This document shows positions 1 to 6,870 of a stretch of 7,129 bases of DNA, piece by piece. Positions within the stretch are counted from its first letter, which is position 1. Each line of letters opens with the position of its first letter. The stretch is from Deltaproteobacteria bacterium (GTDB lineage: Bacteria > Desulfobacterota > Desulfobacteria > Desulfobacterales > C00003060). The notes under the pieces are model-generated. The model searched no databases and was not told the origin of the DNA. It saw only the letters and a program-made list of their open reading frames with translations. The DNA is taken from contig JAFDGP010000131.1 of NCBI GenBank assembly GCA_019309245.1, positions 1 to 7,129 on the forward strand, written 5' to 3'. A program made the position numbers and the translations under genes.

Positions 1-375
1 GCCGTTGGAGGGATCCTCTGCCTTCGTGTAAAAATCCGGGGTTTCAAGATAGCGAATAGCCTCAATAATCTCCTCTGCAAAGAACGTAGCCATCCCGGCC
101 TCCAGTGCAGGGGCCAAATAGGGGAGCCACACCTGCTCGTCCACCATCTCGGGCAGTAAAGATCGGCACCGGTCGAGGATTTCTTTCATATCCCCAATTT
201 TCTTCACAGGAATCCCTAAAATGCCATAGATAATAGGCAAATAGTAGGCGGTATTGGGAAAACCGACTTCTTGATCAGGGCCCCATTTTTCCATGGCTTC
301 TTCATACTTGGCTTCAGCCCGCTCCACGATGTTGTGGGCTCCACGAATTGCTGCTGAACAAATAATCTTTGACAC
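1..375 (-). CDS. acsB: CO-methylating acetyl-CoA synthase, catalytic subunit (AcsB), N-terminal part
   Basis: This is the first 125 codons of acetyl-CoA synthase; the rest lies beyond base 1. AcsB condenses a methyl group from the corrinoid iron-sulfur protein, CO from CO dehydrogenase and CoA at its nickel-iron-sulfur A-cluster. The visible part belongs to the N-terminal domain that, in the family, contacts CO dehydrogenase; the A-cluster cysteines are outside the window. The identifying stretch is GPDQEVGFPNTAYYLP at about residues 32 to 47, followed by VKKIGD and AEEIIEAIRYL, which match the AcsB N-terminus as I remember it from Moorella. The start is GTG at 375: an in-frame TGA sits two codons upstream, and AAGGGG lies 8 bases before it. 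The protein begins roughly 16 residues later than the Moorella form, by recollection. It follows acsD by 45 bases in the same operon. Family assignment is confident. Confidence 0.93.
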   Translation of the reverse strand, partial: MSKIICSAAIRGAHNIVERAEAKYEEAMEKWGPDQEVGFPNTAYYLPIIYGILGIPVKKIGDMKEILDRCRSLLPEMVDEQVWLPYLAPALEAGMATFFAEEIIEAIRYLETPDFYTKAEDPSNG

Positions 376-383
376 TTTTCAAA

Positions 384-389
384 CCCCTT
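384..389 (-). promoter_or_regulatory. Ribosome binding site fixing the acsB GTG start
   Basis: On the minus strand AAGGGG lies 8 bases before the GTG at 375. An in-frame TGA lies at 381-379, so no earlier start is possible. Together these decide the unusual GTG start of acsB. Confidence 0.75.
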
Positions 390-420
390 GTTTTTTGTAA
401 GTCCTTTTCTGAAGCCTCTC

Positions 421-1368
421 CTAGTCAGCCATTAGCTCACCGACAAACCATCTCACCAGTTGGATGGCTTCGGGATGCCGCATTATCAATATGTCGGCAC
501 CTGCCAGCAAAAACAGAGATGCTGTCATCGCCTCCAAAAGCACTCCTCTCTTTGATGGGTCACCAAGCTTAGGAGCCTCCTGCTCGGCAATCTTTGCTTC
601 CTTGATCTTCCAGACTTCCTTTGCCAGATTACAGACGATGGGAAATTGAAGTCGTTCATCCTCCTGGGTCAAGGCCGCCATCCGATCTCGCTCTATAACT
701 GAATAAGAATATTCCAATCCATATCCCAAGGAGGCTACAGTGGGATCAACCAAAATACGCTCATCAGGAACACCCAGGTTTCCCAACAAAATGTTAAGCT
801 GCTTAGCCAGATTGATATCGATAGGCGTCGAAGCCGCCACAGTATGCTGATAGGCAATGGCCGCGGCTCCGAGAGCCTTGTAGCTACTCTCCTCCACAGG
901 GCCAAGAATTAGGCTTTCTCCAGCGCACTGCTCAGCGACCATTTTCAAGACCGACGAGTCCTTTTCCACATTGCCGCTGCCCCACACAATCACGGGGACA
1001 TCAACGGCGGCTACTACTTTTTTGGTGACTTCCACGGCCTGTTCTGCCGGGGAATCTTGCGCATTGGGATCCGTACTGGCTAATTGCAAGGCCACCATAT
1101 CCGCTCCATAGTCATTTACACATTTTTTTGCCCAAGCAACAGAATCGTTCAGCACATCGGCAAAATGCGTCAAAAGCGCTTCAGGCCATTCCTCAGGGGC
1201 CGCATCATAAACATCCATGGCTATAATGGGGGACCGGGGCATTTCCCCTTCAAAAAGATAGAAGGGATAGCATGTTTGTCCACCTACAATAACGGGGTGC
1301 TCCTCCTTACCTAAAGGAATTTCTTTAATCGTACCATTGTACTGAATCTTCGGTAACTCAAATGCCAT
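421..1368 (-). CDS. acsD: Corrinoid iron-sulfur protein small subunit / CO dehydrogenase-acetyl-CoA synthase delta subunit (AcsD)
   Basis: AcsD is the small subunit of the corrinoid iron-sulfur protein, which accepts a methyl group from methyl-tetrahydrofolate through a methyltransferase and delivers it to acetyl-CoA synthase. It folds as a TIM barrel and pairs with the large cobamide-binding subunit AcsC, which is not in this window. The 315 residues match the usual family length. Recognisable segments are VGGQTCYPFYLFEGE near 28-42, YGADMVALQL near 87-96, SPIDINLAKQLNILL-type text (here STPIDINLAKQLNILL) near 180-195, DPTVASLGYGLEYSYS near 208-223, and the C-terminal ADILIMRHPEA near 291-301. 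The start is well supported: GGAGGTG lies 5 bases upstream, directly after the metF stop codon. The gap to metF is 12 bases, so the two are likely translationally linked. No missing region or frameshift is visible. Confidence 0.95.
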   Translation of the reverse strand: MAFELPKIQYNGTIKEIPLGKEEHPVIVGGQTCYPFYLFEGEMPRSPIIAMDVYDAAPEEWPEALLTHFADVLNDSVAWAKKCVNDYGADMVALQLASTDPNAQDSPAEQAVEVTKKVVAAVDVPVIVWGSGNVEKDSSVLKMVAEQCAGESLILGPVEESSYKALGAAAIAYQHTVAASTPIDINLAKQLNILLGNLGVPDERILVDPTVASLGYGLEYSYSVIERDRMAALTQEDERLQFPIVCNLAKEVWKIKEAKIAEQEAPKLGDPSKRGVLLEAMTASLFLLAGADILIMRHPEAIQLVRWFVGELMAD

Positions 1369-1373
1369 TGCTA

Positions 1374-1380
1374 CACCTCC
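1374..1380 (-). promoter_or_regulatory. Strong ribosome binding site of acsD, abutting the metF stop codon
   Basis: GGAGGTG on the minus strand begins immediately after the TAG stop of metF (1383-1381) and ends 5 bases before the acsD ATG. A ribosome finishing metF would sit on this site, which suggests translational coupling of the methyl-forming and methyl-carrying steps. Confidence 0.7.
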
Positions 1381-2256
1381 CTAAAGCCCTACTTCGTCCA
1401 AAATCGGCGGAATCTTGCTTTCCCATCCCAGGGGCATGATGTGAACCCCATCACACAAATCCTTCATGCCTTTGATCAAACGCCCCGCAATGTTCATGCT
1501 GGCCTGTACCTTATCCTTGGCATCCTTCATCTCCTGAATCAGCGATTCCGGAACAAAGACGCCCGCCACATTCTTGTTCATAAAGCGAGCCATTCCCACG
1601 GATTTAAGGAGAATAATGCCTCCTAGAATTTTGGTATCAAGGCCCTCGACACGTTTTATGAATTTCTCGAAGATATCCAGGTCATAGACGCCTTGCGTCT
1701 GAAAGAACCTGGCCCCTGCTTCAATCTTCTTTTCCATTTTCATAATCTGCAGATCCAGGGCTGCTTCGTTATCTGCTCCTGGATTAACCACCGCTCCTGA
1801 AAGGAAATCCGGCTTTCCTTTAAGTTCATTTCCCGCCATGTCGGATCCAGAGTTCAGCTTTCCGATAGTTTCCAGAAGTGATACTGAGTCAAGCTCAAAT
1901 ACCGGCCTGGCTTCAGGATGATCCCCTAAACAAGGATGATCACCAGTCAATGCAAGGACATTCTTAATGCCCAAGGCCCAGGCACTTAAAAGATCCGATT
2001 GCAGGGCAAGGCGATTCCGGTCTCGACAGGTAAGCTGGTAAACAGGATCAATACCCATGTCTGTCAAAAGATGTGAAAAGGCCAGGGAACCCAGCCGCAT
2101 AACCGAGCTTTGAAGATCGGTAACGTTGACCGCGTCTACCCGATCTTTTAGTATGGCGGCATCTTCCAACAAATGACTGACGTCGGTTCCCTTGCCGGGC
2201 GCCACCTCGGCTGTAACCACAAATTTTCCAGACTCCAAAGCTTGTTTCAATCCCAT
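1381..2256 (-). CDS. metF: Methylenetetrahydrofolate reductase (MetF)
   Basis: MetF is the flavin-containing TIM-barrel enzyme that reduces 5,10-methylene-tetrahydrofolate to 5-methyl-tetrahydrofolate, the last step of the methyl branch before transfer to the corrinoid protein. The 291 residues cover the full catalytic domain. Visible hallmarks are TAEVAPGKG near 15-23 (E17 is in the place of the catalytic glutamate), YQLTCRDRNR near 73-82, LALTGDHP near 101-108 (D106 in the place of the flavin/folate aspartate), GARFFQTQGVYD near 181-192, and CDGVHIMPLG near 268-277. It follows metV by 13 bases, with GAGGTG 5 bases before the ATG. The pairing with metV is the acetogen-type arrangement in which MetF works in a MetVF complex and receives electrons from a partner, rather than using NADH alone as in E. 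coli. Residue equivalences are from memory. Confidence 0.95.
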   Translation of the reverse strand: MGLKQALESGKFVVTAEVAPGKGTDVSHLLEDAAILKDRVDAVNVTDLQSSVMRLGSLAFSHLLTDMGIDPVYQLTCRDRNRLALQSDLLSAWALGIKNVLALTGDHPCLGDHPEARPVFELDSVSLLETIGKLNSGSDMAGNELKGKPDFLSGAVVNPGADNEAALDLQIMKMEKKIEAGARFFQTQGVYDLDIFEKFIKRVEGLDTKILGGIILLKSVGMARFMNKNVAGVFVPESLIQEMKDAKDKVQASMNIAGRLIKGMKDLCDGVHIMPLGWESKIPPILDEVGL

Positions 2257-2269
2257 AGCGACACCTCTC

Positions 2270-2938
2270 TTAGGTGGATTCCACTGTCATCAAGTCCTCT
2301 CGAACCACCTTATCCGGATGAATCGGCCAGTCTTTGACCTGTGGCTTCTCTTTAAGATAGTGCAACATGTTCAGACGCTTCATTGCGTGATATATCTCCT
2401 GCCATGCACAAGGCCGGTCTTTGGACACCTCACATTTTCCCCCTGAGGCACCTCCACATGGTCCATTCAGCAGGCCCTTGGCACAACGGGTCACAGGACA
2501 GATGCCTGCCGTTCTTCCCAGGATGCAGTCCCCACAGGCCATACAGACCTCCGCCCACACGCCACGTTCAACCGCTCTGCCGATGAACTTCGTATTCAAT
2601 GCGGGGAAAATGCGTGTATCAGGAAAAACTTTCGCCAGCGTCTGAACCCCGGCCCCGCAGGCCAACGAAAGAACGGCATTGCAACCCTTAATCTTGTCTG
2701 CGATAGGCTCGATGAACTCGATCTCACACTGCCGGGCAATGGCGTCCTCAACGACCTCCCCCTCATCCCCAGACATTGTTTTCTTCATTCGAATAAGAGA
2801 CGCAAGCTCTTCCACCTGACGCTGTCCACCAGTAAAGCACATGGCCGAACACGTCTCACATCCCAGGACAAGCAAAGATCCACAGCCTTTTATCATCTCT
2901 TCGATCTCATCCAGGCCTTTGCGAGTGAGAATGATCAT
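2270..2938 (-). CDS. metV: MetV, iron-sulfur partner subunit of methylenetetrahydrofolate reductase
   Basis: MetV is the small cysteine-rich subunit (methylenetetrahydrofolate reductase C-terminal-like family) found beside metF in Wood-Ljungdahl organisms. In acetogens it forms a complex with MetF and passes electrons to its flavin. The 222 residues contain 15 cysteines. The N-terminal half has a cluster at C19, C27, C30 and C34 (GCETCSAMC), and the C-terminal half has CMACGDC at 132-138, C147, C152, the family signature GLLNGPCGG near 155-163, C169 and C177. These would hold iron-sulfur clusters or zinc, by family knowledge. The start has AAGGAGAG about 5 bases upstream. It lies 45 bases after the flavoprotein gene and 13 before metF, so the three look co-transcribed. 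Full length with no visible defect. Confidence 0.9.
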   Translation of the reverse strand: MIILTRKGLDEIEEMIKGCGSLLVLGCETCSAMCFTGGQRQVEELASLIRMKKTMSGDEGEVVEDAIARQCEIEFIEPIADKIKGCNAVLSLACGAGVQTLAKVFPDTRIFPALNTKFIGRAVERGVWAEVCMACGDCILGRTAGICPVTRCAKGLLNGPCGGASGGKCEVSKDRPCAWQEIYHAMKRLNMLHYLKEKPQVKDWPIHPDKVVREDLMTVEST

Positions 2939-2983
2939 TGTTTCTCTCCTTATTCCTCGTTCTCGACAACCACTGCAACGGAT

Positions 2984-5053
2984 TCATTTCATGGGATTCG
3001 GACCCAGGTCGGAAACTATCTCCATAAGCTCTTCAACCTGCTGTTTGTCAACAAGTCCTTGCTTTGGCATCTCTACAAATAAAAGACGCCTGCCATCAAG
3101 GCCCAATGCGTCAAGCATAACTTTAGCATTTTCTACGCGTCGTTCGACGCTCTGCCTTGCATCTGGAAAAGGGTCGCTTTCAACAGGGCATCCAGCAAGA
3201 ATGACTCCATCGGCCCCGAGTTCAAAACTTTTAAAAATATCTGATGTATCTATCCTTCTCAACCCATAAACCATAACGGGAGCGACAGATGGATAATTTT
3301 CTTTTAAATTTCTTATGTCACCTGGGCCAAAGTTGCCGTAATAATCAAAGAAACCGATCACCATAGGATTGTGGGAGTCACTCAAAGCTTCCCGAACTTG
3401 GGACATCACGTATCCCCGGGGTTGAAGCTCAATGTCTATAGCCTGTACCGGGCACTCGAGGACGCACACGCCACAGGCCTGACAGGTAAAACGATCAATG
3501 GTAATTTCTCCCATCTTTGTCGTGGCAGGCGCACCAACAGGGCAGGTTTGGACACAATTCAAGCAGGATATGCATTTTTCTTTATCTATTGTTGCCCCTA
3601 AATAGCAATGAAGACATCTGAGTGCTTCACCAATGGCCAGATTCTCTGAGAGGACCGACTCCACTTCGTCAAAGCTTTTAACCCGGTCGGCAACCGGAAC
3701 ACTGATTGTCTCACATCTCGGAAATTTCCTGGTCTTTTCGACAACAGTTGAAGATAACTTTTCCGGCGGTACACTTTCATTTGACCGTACTACCGGAATC
3801 GATTCCCCTTTCAAGTAGGCATTGATCGAAACGGCTGCCTGCTTTCCGGCAGCAATTGCTTTAATAGCCGTTGCCGGCCCTGTCACGGCATCACCTCCGG
3901 CAAAAACACCAGACCGGCTGGTTGAAAGCGTGCCAGGGTCCGCTATGTGGATCGCCTTCCCTTTTTTAGCGAGTTCGAGGTCATGGGCCGGGAAACTCGA
4001 GTCAAGAACTTGTCCAATCGCCGCAACAACCATGTCCACATCAAGGCTAAACTCAGAGCCCGGTACGGGCTGGGGGGATCTTCGTCCGCTGGCATCAGGT
4101 TCTCCAAGCTCGTTTTTCACGCACCTCAGAGATGACACCTTTTTGTTTTCCCCCCGTATCTCCACTGGCGAGGTCAGATAAGTCATCTGCACGCCTTCTC
4201 GAATTGCTTCTTCAATCTCTTCCCGTGCAGCAGGCATCTCTTCCATGGATCTGCGATATACAACATGCACCGTTTCAGCCCCCATGCGGACCAGGCTGCG
4301 GGCCGAGTCGATAGCCGTGTTCCCCCCACCAATGACAGCCACCTTCTTTCCGACCTTAGGCTTTTGGCCTTGATTGACTGCTCTCAACAACGCAACGGCA
4401 GACACGACACCTTCCAAGTCCTCCTCACCAGCAATGCCCAATTTGCGGTCCTCATGGGCTCCAACCGCAACAAACACAGCCTCGTAGCCCTGCTCAAATA
4501 AATCGGAGATTTTGACATCCTCACCAATTCGAATCCCCGGCTTTGTCTCAATGCCAAGATCCGTAATAGTCTGTATCTCTTCGTCCAAGACAGCCTTTGG
4601 CAGGCGATATTCAGGCACGCCTACCCGTAGCATGCCCCCGAGGGCGGGCAAGGACTCAAAGATCGTCACGTGATGGCCAAACAGGGCCAGGTCATGGGCA
4701 GCCGAAAGCCCTGCAGGCCCGGATCCAATGATGGCAACTTTGTGTCCTGTTGGCTTCACGGAGACCACTTCTTTGTACTGGTCTTTCCAAGAACTGTCTG
4801 CAGCGAAACGCTTCAAAGCAGCGATGGCAATTGGATTGTCAATCTGTCCTCTTTTGCATACTGTCTCACATGGATGGGTGCAGATACGGCCGCATGTACG
4901 GGGCAAGGGATTTTGCCTTCGAATAGAAATCAGCGCCTCTTTAAATCGCCTTTCAGCAATCAATTGAACATACTCCCGCACATCAGTTTGAATAGGACAG
5001 GCCAACTTGCATGGAGGATAATCTTCCTGTTCTCTATTAGCTCTAATGTCCAT
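2984..5053 (-). CDS. Multidomain FAD/NAD(P)H iron-sulfur oxidoreductase: NfnB/GltD-like module + 2x[4Fe-4S] + degenerate MvhD-like domain
   Basis: This 689-residue protein resembles the NADPH-oxidising glutamate synthase small subunit and NfnB, extended by extra redox domains. In order: N-terminal cysteines C15, C19, C54, C58, C62, C66 for GltD-type [4Fe-4S] clusters; FAD site GSGPAGLSAAHDLALFG near 110; NAD(P)H site IGGGNTAIDSARSLVRMG near 241; second FAD motif FAGGDAVTGPA near 384; a CLHC pair at 480-483; two [4Fe-4S] ferredoxin motifs at C494/497/500/504 and C524/527/530/534; and an MvhD-like domain near 564-677. That last domain keeps the family outline (DIFKSFELGADGVILAGC) but lacks nearly all [2Fe-2S] cysteines. 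Its place directly before metV-metF suggests it supplies electrons for methylene-tetrahydrofolate reduction, in the role HdrABC-MvhD has in Moorella; this is inference. An upstream ATG at 5122 would add 23 residues; I chose 5053 because it has AAGGG 10 bases ahead and the conserved PPCKLACP follows soon after. Confidence 0.88.
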   Translation of the reverse strand: MDIRANREQEDYPPCKLACPIQTDVREYVQLIAERRFKEALISIRRQNPLPRTCGRICTHPCETVCKRGQIDNPIAIAALKRFAADSSWKDQYKEVVSVKPTGHKVAIIGSGPAGLSAAHDLALFGHHVTIFESLPALGGMLRVGVPEYRLPKAVLDEEIQTITDLGIETKPGIRIGEDVKISDLFEQGYEAVFVAVGAHEDRKLGIAGEEDLEGVVSAVALLRAVNQGQKPKVGKKVAVIGGGNTAIDSARSLVRMGAETVHVVYRRSMEEMPAAREEIEEAIREGVQMTYLTSPVEIRGENKKVSSLRCVKNELGEPDASGRRSPQPVPGSEFSLDVDMVVAAIGQVLDSSFPAHDLELAKKGKAIHIADPGTLSTSRSGVFAGGDAVTGPATAIKAIAAGKQAAVSINAYLKGESIPVVRSNESVPPEKLSSTVVEKTRKFPRCETISVPVADRVKSFDEVESVLSENLAIGEALRCLHCYLGATIDKEKCISCLNCVQTCPVGAPATTKMGEITIDRFTCQACGVCVLECPVQAIDIELQPRGYVMSQVREALSDSHNPMVIGFFDYYGNFGPGDIRNLKENYPSVAPVMVYGLRRIDTSDIFKSFELGADGVILAGCPVESDPFPDARQSVERRVENAKVMLDALGLDGRRLLFVEMPKQGLVDKQQVEELMEIVSDLGPNPMK

Positions 5054-5063
5054 TCTTATTTCG

Positions 5064-5068
5064 CCCTT
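5064..5068 (-). promoter_or_regulatory. Probable ribosome binding site supporting the 5053 start of the flavoprotein
   Basis: AAGGG lies 10 bases before the ATG at 5053 on the minus strand. The two upstream in-frame ATGs, at 5122 and 5107, have no purine-rich site at a proper distance. The match is modest and its spacing slightly long, so the start is probable, not certain. Confidence 0.45.
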
Positions 5069-5243
5069 TTGAGCCTTGCCAGTTTGGAAACTTACGCCAG
5101 CGTCCATTGTTTGACGAACCATTCATGGTTTTGCCGCTTTGTAAAAAGAGCTACCAGCCACGTTATAGTCGCAAAGATCGATAAATATTGCTTTTGAGGA
5201 CTGTCGGCCATGTTGTTGCTGTTCTCAAGCCCGAAGGGCGCAA

Positions 5244-5303
5244 AGGATGAAAACACGAAAGACTCAATGTCTTTTATTTCGTGCTTTCAATCTTTCGTGT
5301 CCT
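5244..5303. repeat. Overlapping inverted repeats with TTTCGTG/CACGAAA motif; possible weak terminator
   Basis: ACACGAAAGA (5253-5262) is perfectly complementary to TCTTTCGTGT (5291-5300), 28 bases apart. Inside, AAAGAC (5258-5263) pairs with GTCTTT (5269-5274) around a 5-base loop. CACGAAA (5254-5260) can also pair with a second TTTCGTG copy at 5277-5283. These pairings share the same left arm, so they exclude one another. On the minus strand the 3' arm is followed by TTTTC, so it may act as a weak rho-independent terminator about 75 to 120 bases after the kinase stop codon. The stem is AT-rich and the U-run short. The repeated TTTCGTG words with a related CTCGTGG after them look like a dispersed intergenic repeat family, which I cannot confirm from one copy. 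Confidence 0.5.
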
Positions 5304-5375
5304 CGTGGTTATCTTTTAACGTTTTTTGTCCCAAAATTTGAACCAAGTTTCTTAAGAGGGTTCACAATCCGCCAA

Positions 5376-6863
5376 TTACTCCCCAACAGGCAGTGACACA
5401 ATAAAAGTCGTCCCCTTTCCAACCTTGCTTTCCACATGGATTGAACCGTTATGTGCGTCCACAATCCCCTTGACAATAGACAAACCAAGGCCGGAGCCTG
5501 ATATCCTTCTTGTCTGTTCTGTCTTGATTCGGTAAAACTTCTCAAAAATACGGTCAAGATCTCCGGGGGGAATTCCAATACCGCTGTCTACAACCTTAAA
5601 CCTGATATCCCTGCCGGCCTGGTTCAAGGAAATCTCTATGTTCCCCCCTTTAGGTGTATATTTGATGGCATTGCTGATGATATTAACAAAAATTGCTTCC
5701 ATACCGCCCCGGTCCCCACTGAATGGGGGTAGTCCGGAGGCGATTTGTGTATTAATCACCACCTCTTTGTCTCTGGCAGACGGACGCATCAGTTCAATGG
5801 TTCGCTGCAATATCTTACTGCAGTCCAGGCTTTCAATCCTCTGGATAGACTTACCCTCCTCTATACGTCTGTAATCCAGGAGATCGTTGACCAGCGTAAT
5901 CATTCCCTTGGTCTTGTCTTTTGCCTTTGCCAAGAGTTCTCTCTGTTTATCTGTCAATTCACCGGCCAAACCGTCATGCACCACCGATATTTGCATAAGC
6001 AACGAACTCAAAGGGGCCTTGAGCTCGTGGGAAACCATAGACAAGAAATCGGCTCTGAGTTTATCCATAGCAGTGACCTTAGTCACATCGTGAAATAGAG
6101 CCACAGCCCCAATCGGGGTCCCTGCCTCATTACGCACAGGATCCACATGGACCCTCAGGGTCTTGCCTCCAGCTTTTATGATCGGCTCTTCGCCAGACAT
6201 CAATGTTGCCAGGGAATCGTCCGCCCTTATGGCTCGCATAAAGAAGGACAACAAATCGTCCGACTTTATGCATGAAGACACAGGACGACCATGATCCTTC
6301 TCTTTCGTTAAATCAAACAGTCTGGATGCTTTTTCATTGAATAAGACAATGTTTGTTTGCCAGTCAGTAACAACAAACCCGTCGGTCAGACTGTTTAAGA
6401 TAGCCAGAAAGTTTTCATCATGCTTCACCTCCGTCAGGGCGGCTTGCCGTTCTCTTCGCAACACGCCGAGCTGGCGTTTTAGCCTGAACACCTCAATGGC
6501 CCGATGGACCTTAACCAAAAACCAATCCGGGCTAAAGTCCGCCTGGATACAATCGTAAGCACCGGATCGCATGGCCTCAACTGCTTCGCTTTCACACTGC
6601 TCTGATATGGTCAATATCACAATCTCTCGTCTGGCTTTCTGCAAGGTCTCGATGAGTATCATGCTCCCATCATTGGGCAATCCAAGGGACAAAAGCATGA
6701 GATCCACATCAGCGGGATGTCTCCGAATGATGTCCAGTGCCTCTTCCGTGGACTCTGCCGTTCGAATACTGTGTCCCTCATTGAGAAGAAGTTCCCGGCA
6801 TTTCTGCATAACGGCGATATCGTTTGCCACAACCAGCACGTGAATGGTCGGTTTTATCAACAT
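5376..6863 (-). CDS. Soluble PAS-domain sensor histidine kinase with degenerate N-terminal receiver
   Basis: With the ATG at 6863 this is a 495-residue cytoplasmic histidine kinase with no membrane segments. Domains: receiver-like fold at about 6-123; charged helical linker at about 126-150; PAS domain at about 151-263 (NSLTDGFVVTDWQTNIVLFN, ending VALFHDVT); HisKA with phospho-acceptor H279 in FLSMVSHELKAPLSS; HATPase with N-box NIISNAIKYTP near 394, G1 box DSGIGIP near 426, F-box FEKFYR near 440 and G2 box GSGLGLSIVKG near 456. The kinase core is intact. The receiver is not: the phospho-acceptor aspartate is replaced by serine (S59 in LMLLSLGLP), the acidic pair reads VAND, and the conserved KP lysine position reads AD. 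The gene starts 7 bases after a receiver-protein gene, its likely partner. The PAS ligand and the regulated genes cannot be read from sequence; control of the nearby acetyl-CoA operon is only a neighbourhood guess. Confidence 0.92.
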   Translation of the reverse strand: MLIKPTIHVLVVANDIAVMQKCRELLLNEGHSIRTAESTEEALDIIRRHPADVDLMLLSLGLPNDGSMILIETLQKARREIVILTISEQCESEAVEAMRSGAYDCIQADFSPDWFLVKVHRAIEVFRLKRQLGVLRRERQAALTEVKHDENFLAILNSLTDGFVVTDWQTNIVLFNEKASRLFDLTKEKDHGRPVSSCIKSDDLLSFFMRAIRADDSLATLMSGEEPIIKAGGKTLRVHVDPVRNEAGTPIGAVALFHDVTKVTAMDKLRADFLSMVSHELKAPLSSLLMQISVVHDGLAGELTDKQRELLAKAKDKTKGMITLVNDLLDYRRIEEGKSIQRIESLDCSKILQRTIELMRPSARDKEVVINTQIASGLPPFSGDRGGMEAIFVNIISNAIKYTPKGGNIEISLNQAGRDIRFKVVDSGIGIPPGDLDRIFEKFYRIKTEQTRRISGSGLGLSIVKGIVDAHNGSIHVESKVGKGTTFIVSLPVGE

Positions 6864-6870
6864 GGGATGG

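Larger units (their letters stand above)
5054..5375. other. Intergenic region between the kinase gene and the Wood-Ljungdahl operon
   Basis: About 320 bases separate the histidine kinase stop from the chosen flavoprotein start. I find no convincing gene here. It holds the inverted-repeat cluster described separately and a small GCCC-GAA-GGGC hairpin at 5229-5239. The promoter of the downstream operon most likely lies between about 5240 and 5070, but I see only a lone TATAAC (minus strand, 5167-5162) without a matching -35 box. If translation begins at the earlier ATG (5122), the region shrinks to about 250 bases. Confidence 0.6.

Noticed and set aside
2841..3269. Plus-strand open frame of 142 codons across the metV/flavoprotein junction
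   Set aside because: Antisense shadow of two confident genes, low-complexity serine-rich translation and no family resemblance.
5054..5122. Upstream ATGs at 5122 and 5107 as the flavoprotein start
   Set aside because: No Shine-Dalgarno site precedes either, and the extra residues show no recognisable family feature; the ATG at 5053 has AAGGG upstream. It remains possible.
5162..5167. TATAAC on the minus strand as a -10 promoter box for the operon
   Set aside because: No acceptable -35 hexamer at 16 to 18 bases upstream; a lone hexamer is expected by chance in AT-rich intergenic DNA.
4670..5197. Plus-strand open frame of 175 codons opposite the flavoprotein N-terminus
   Set aside because: Antisense to a well-supported gene with clear FAD and iron-sulfur motifs; its translation has no recognisable domain.
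5229..5239. GCCC-GAA-GGGC hairpin as a terminator
   Set aside because: Only 4 base pairs and no T-run on either strand.
5309..5578. Minus-strand open frame of 89 codons overlapping the kinase 3' end
   Set aside because: It is an alternative frame of the HATPase coding region plus intergenic sequence, with no recognisable protein character.
5745..6098. Plus-strand open frame of 117 codons within the kinase
   Set aside because: Antisense to the HisKA/HATPase coding region, no independent evidence.
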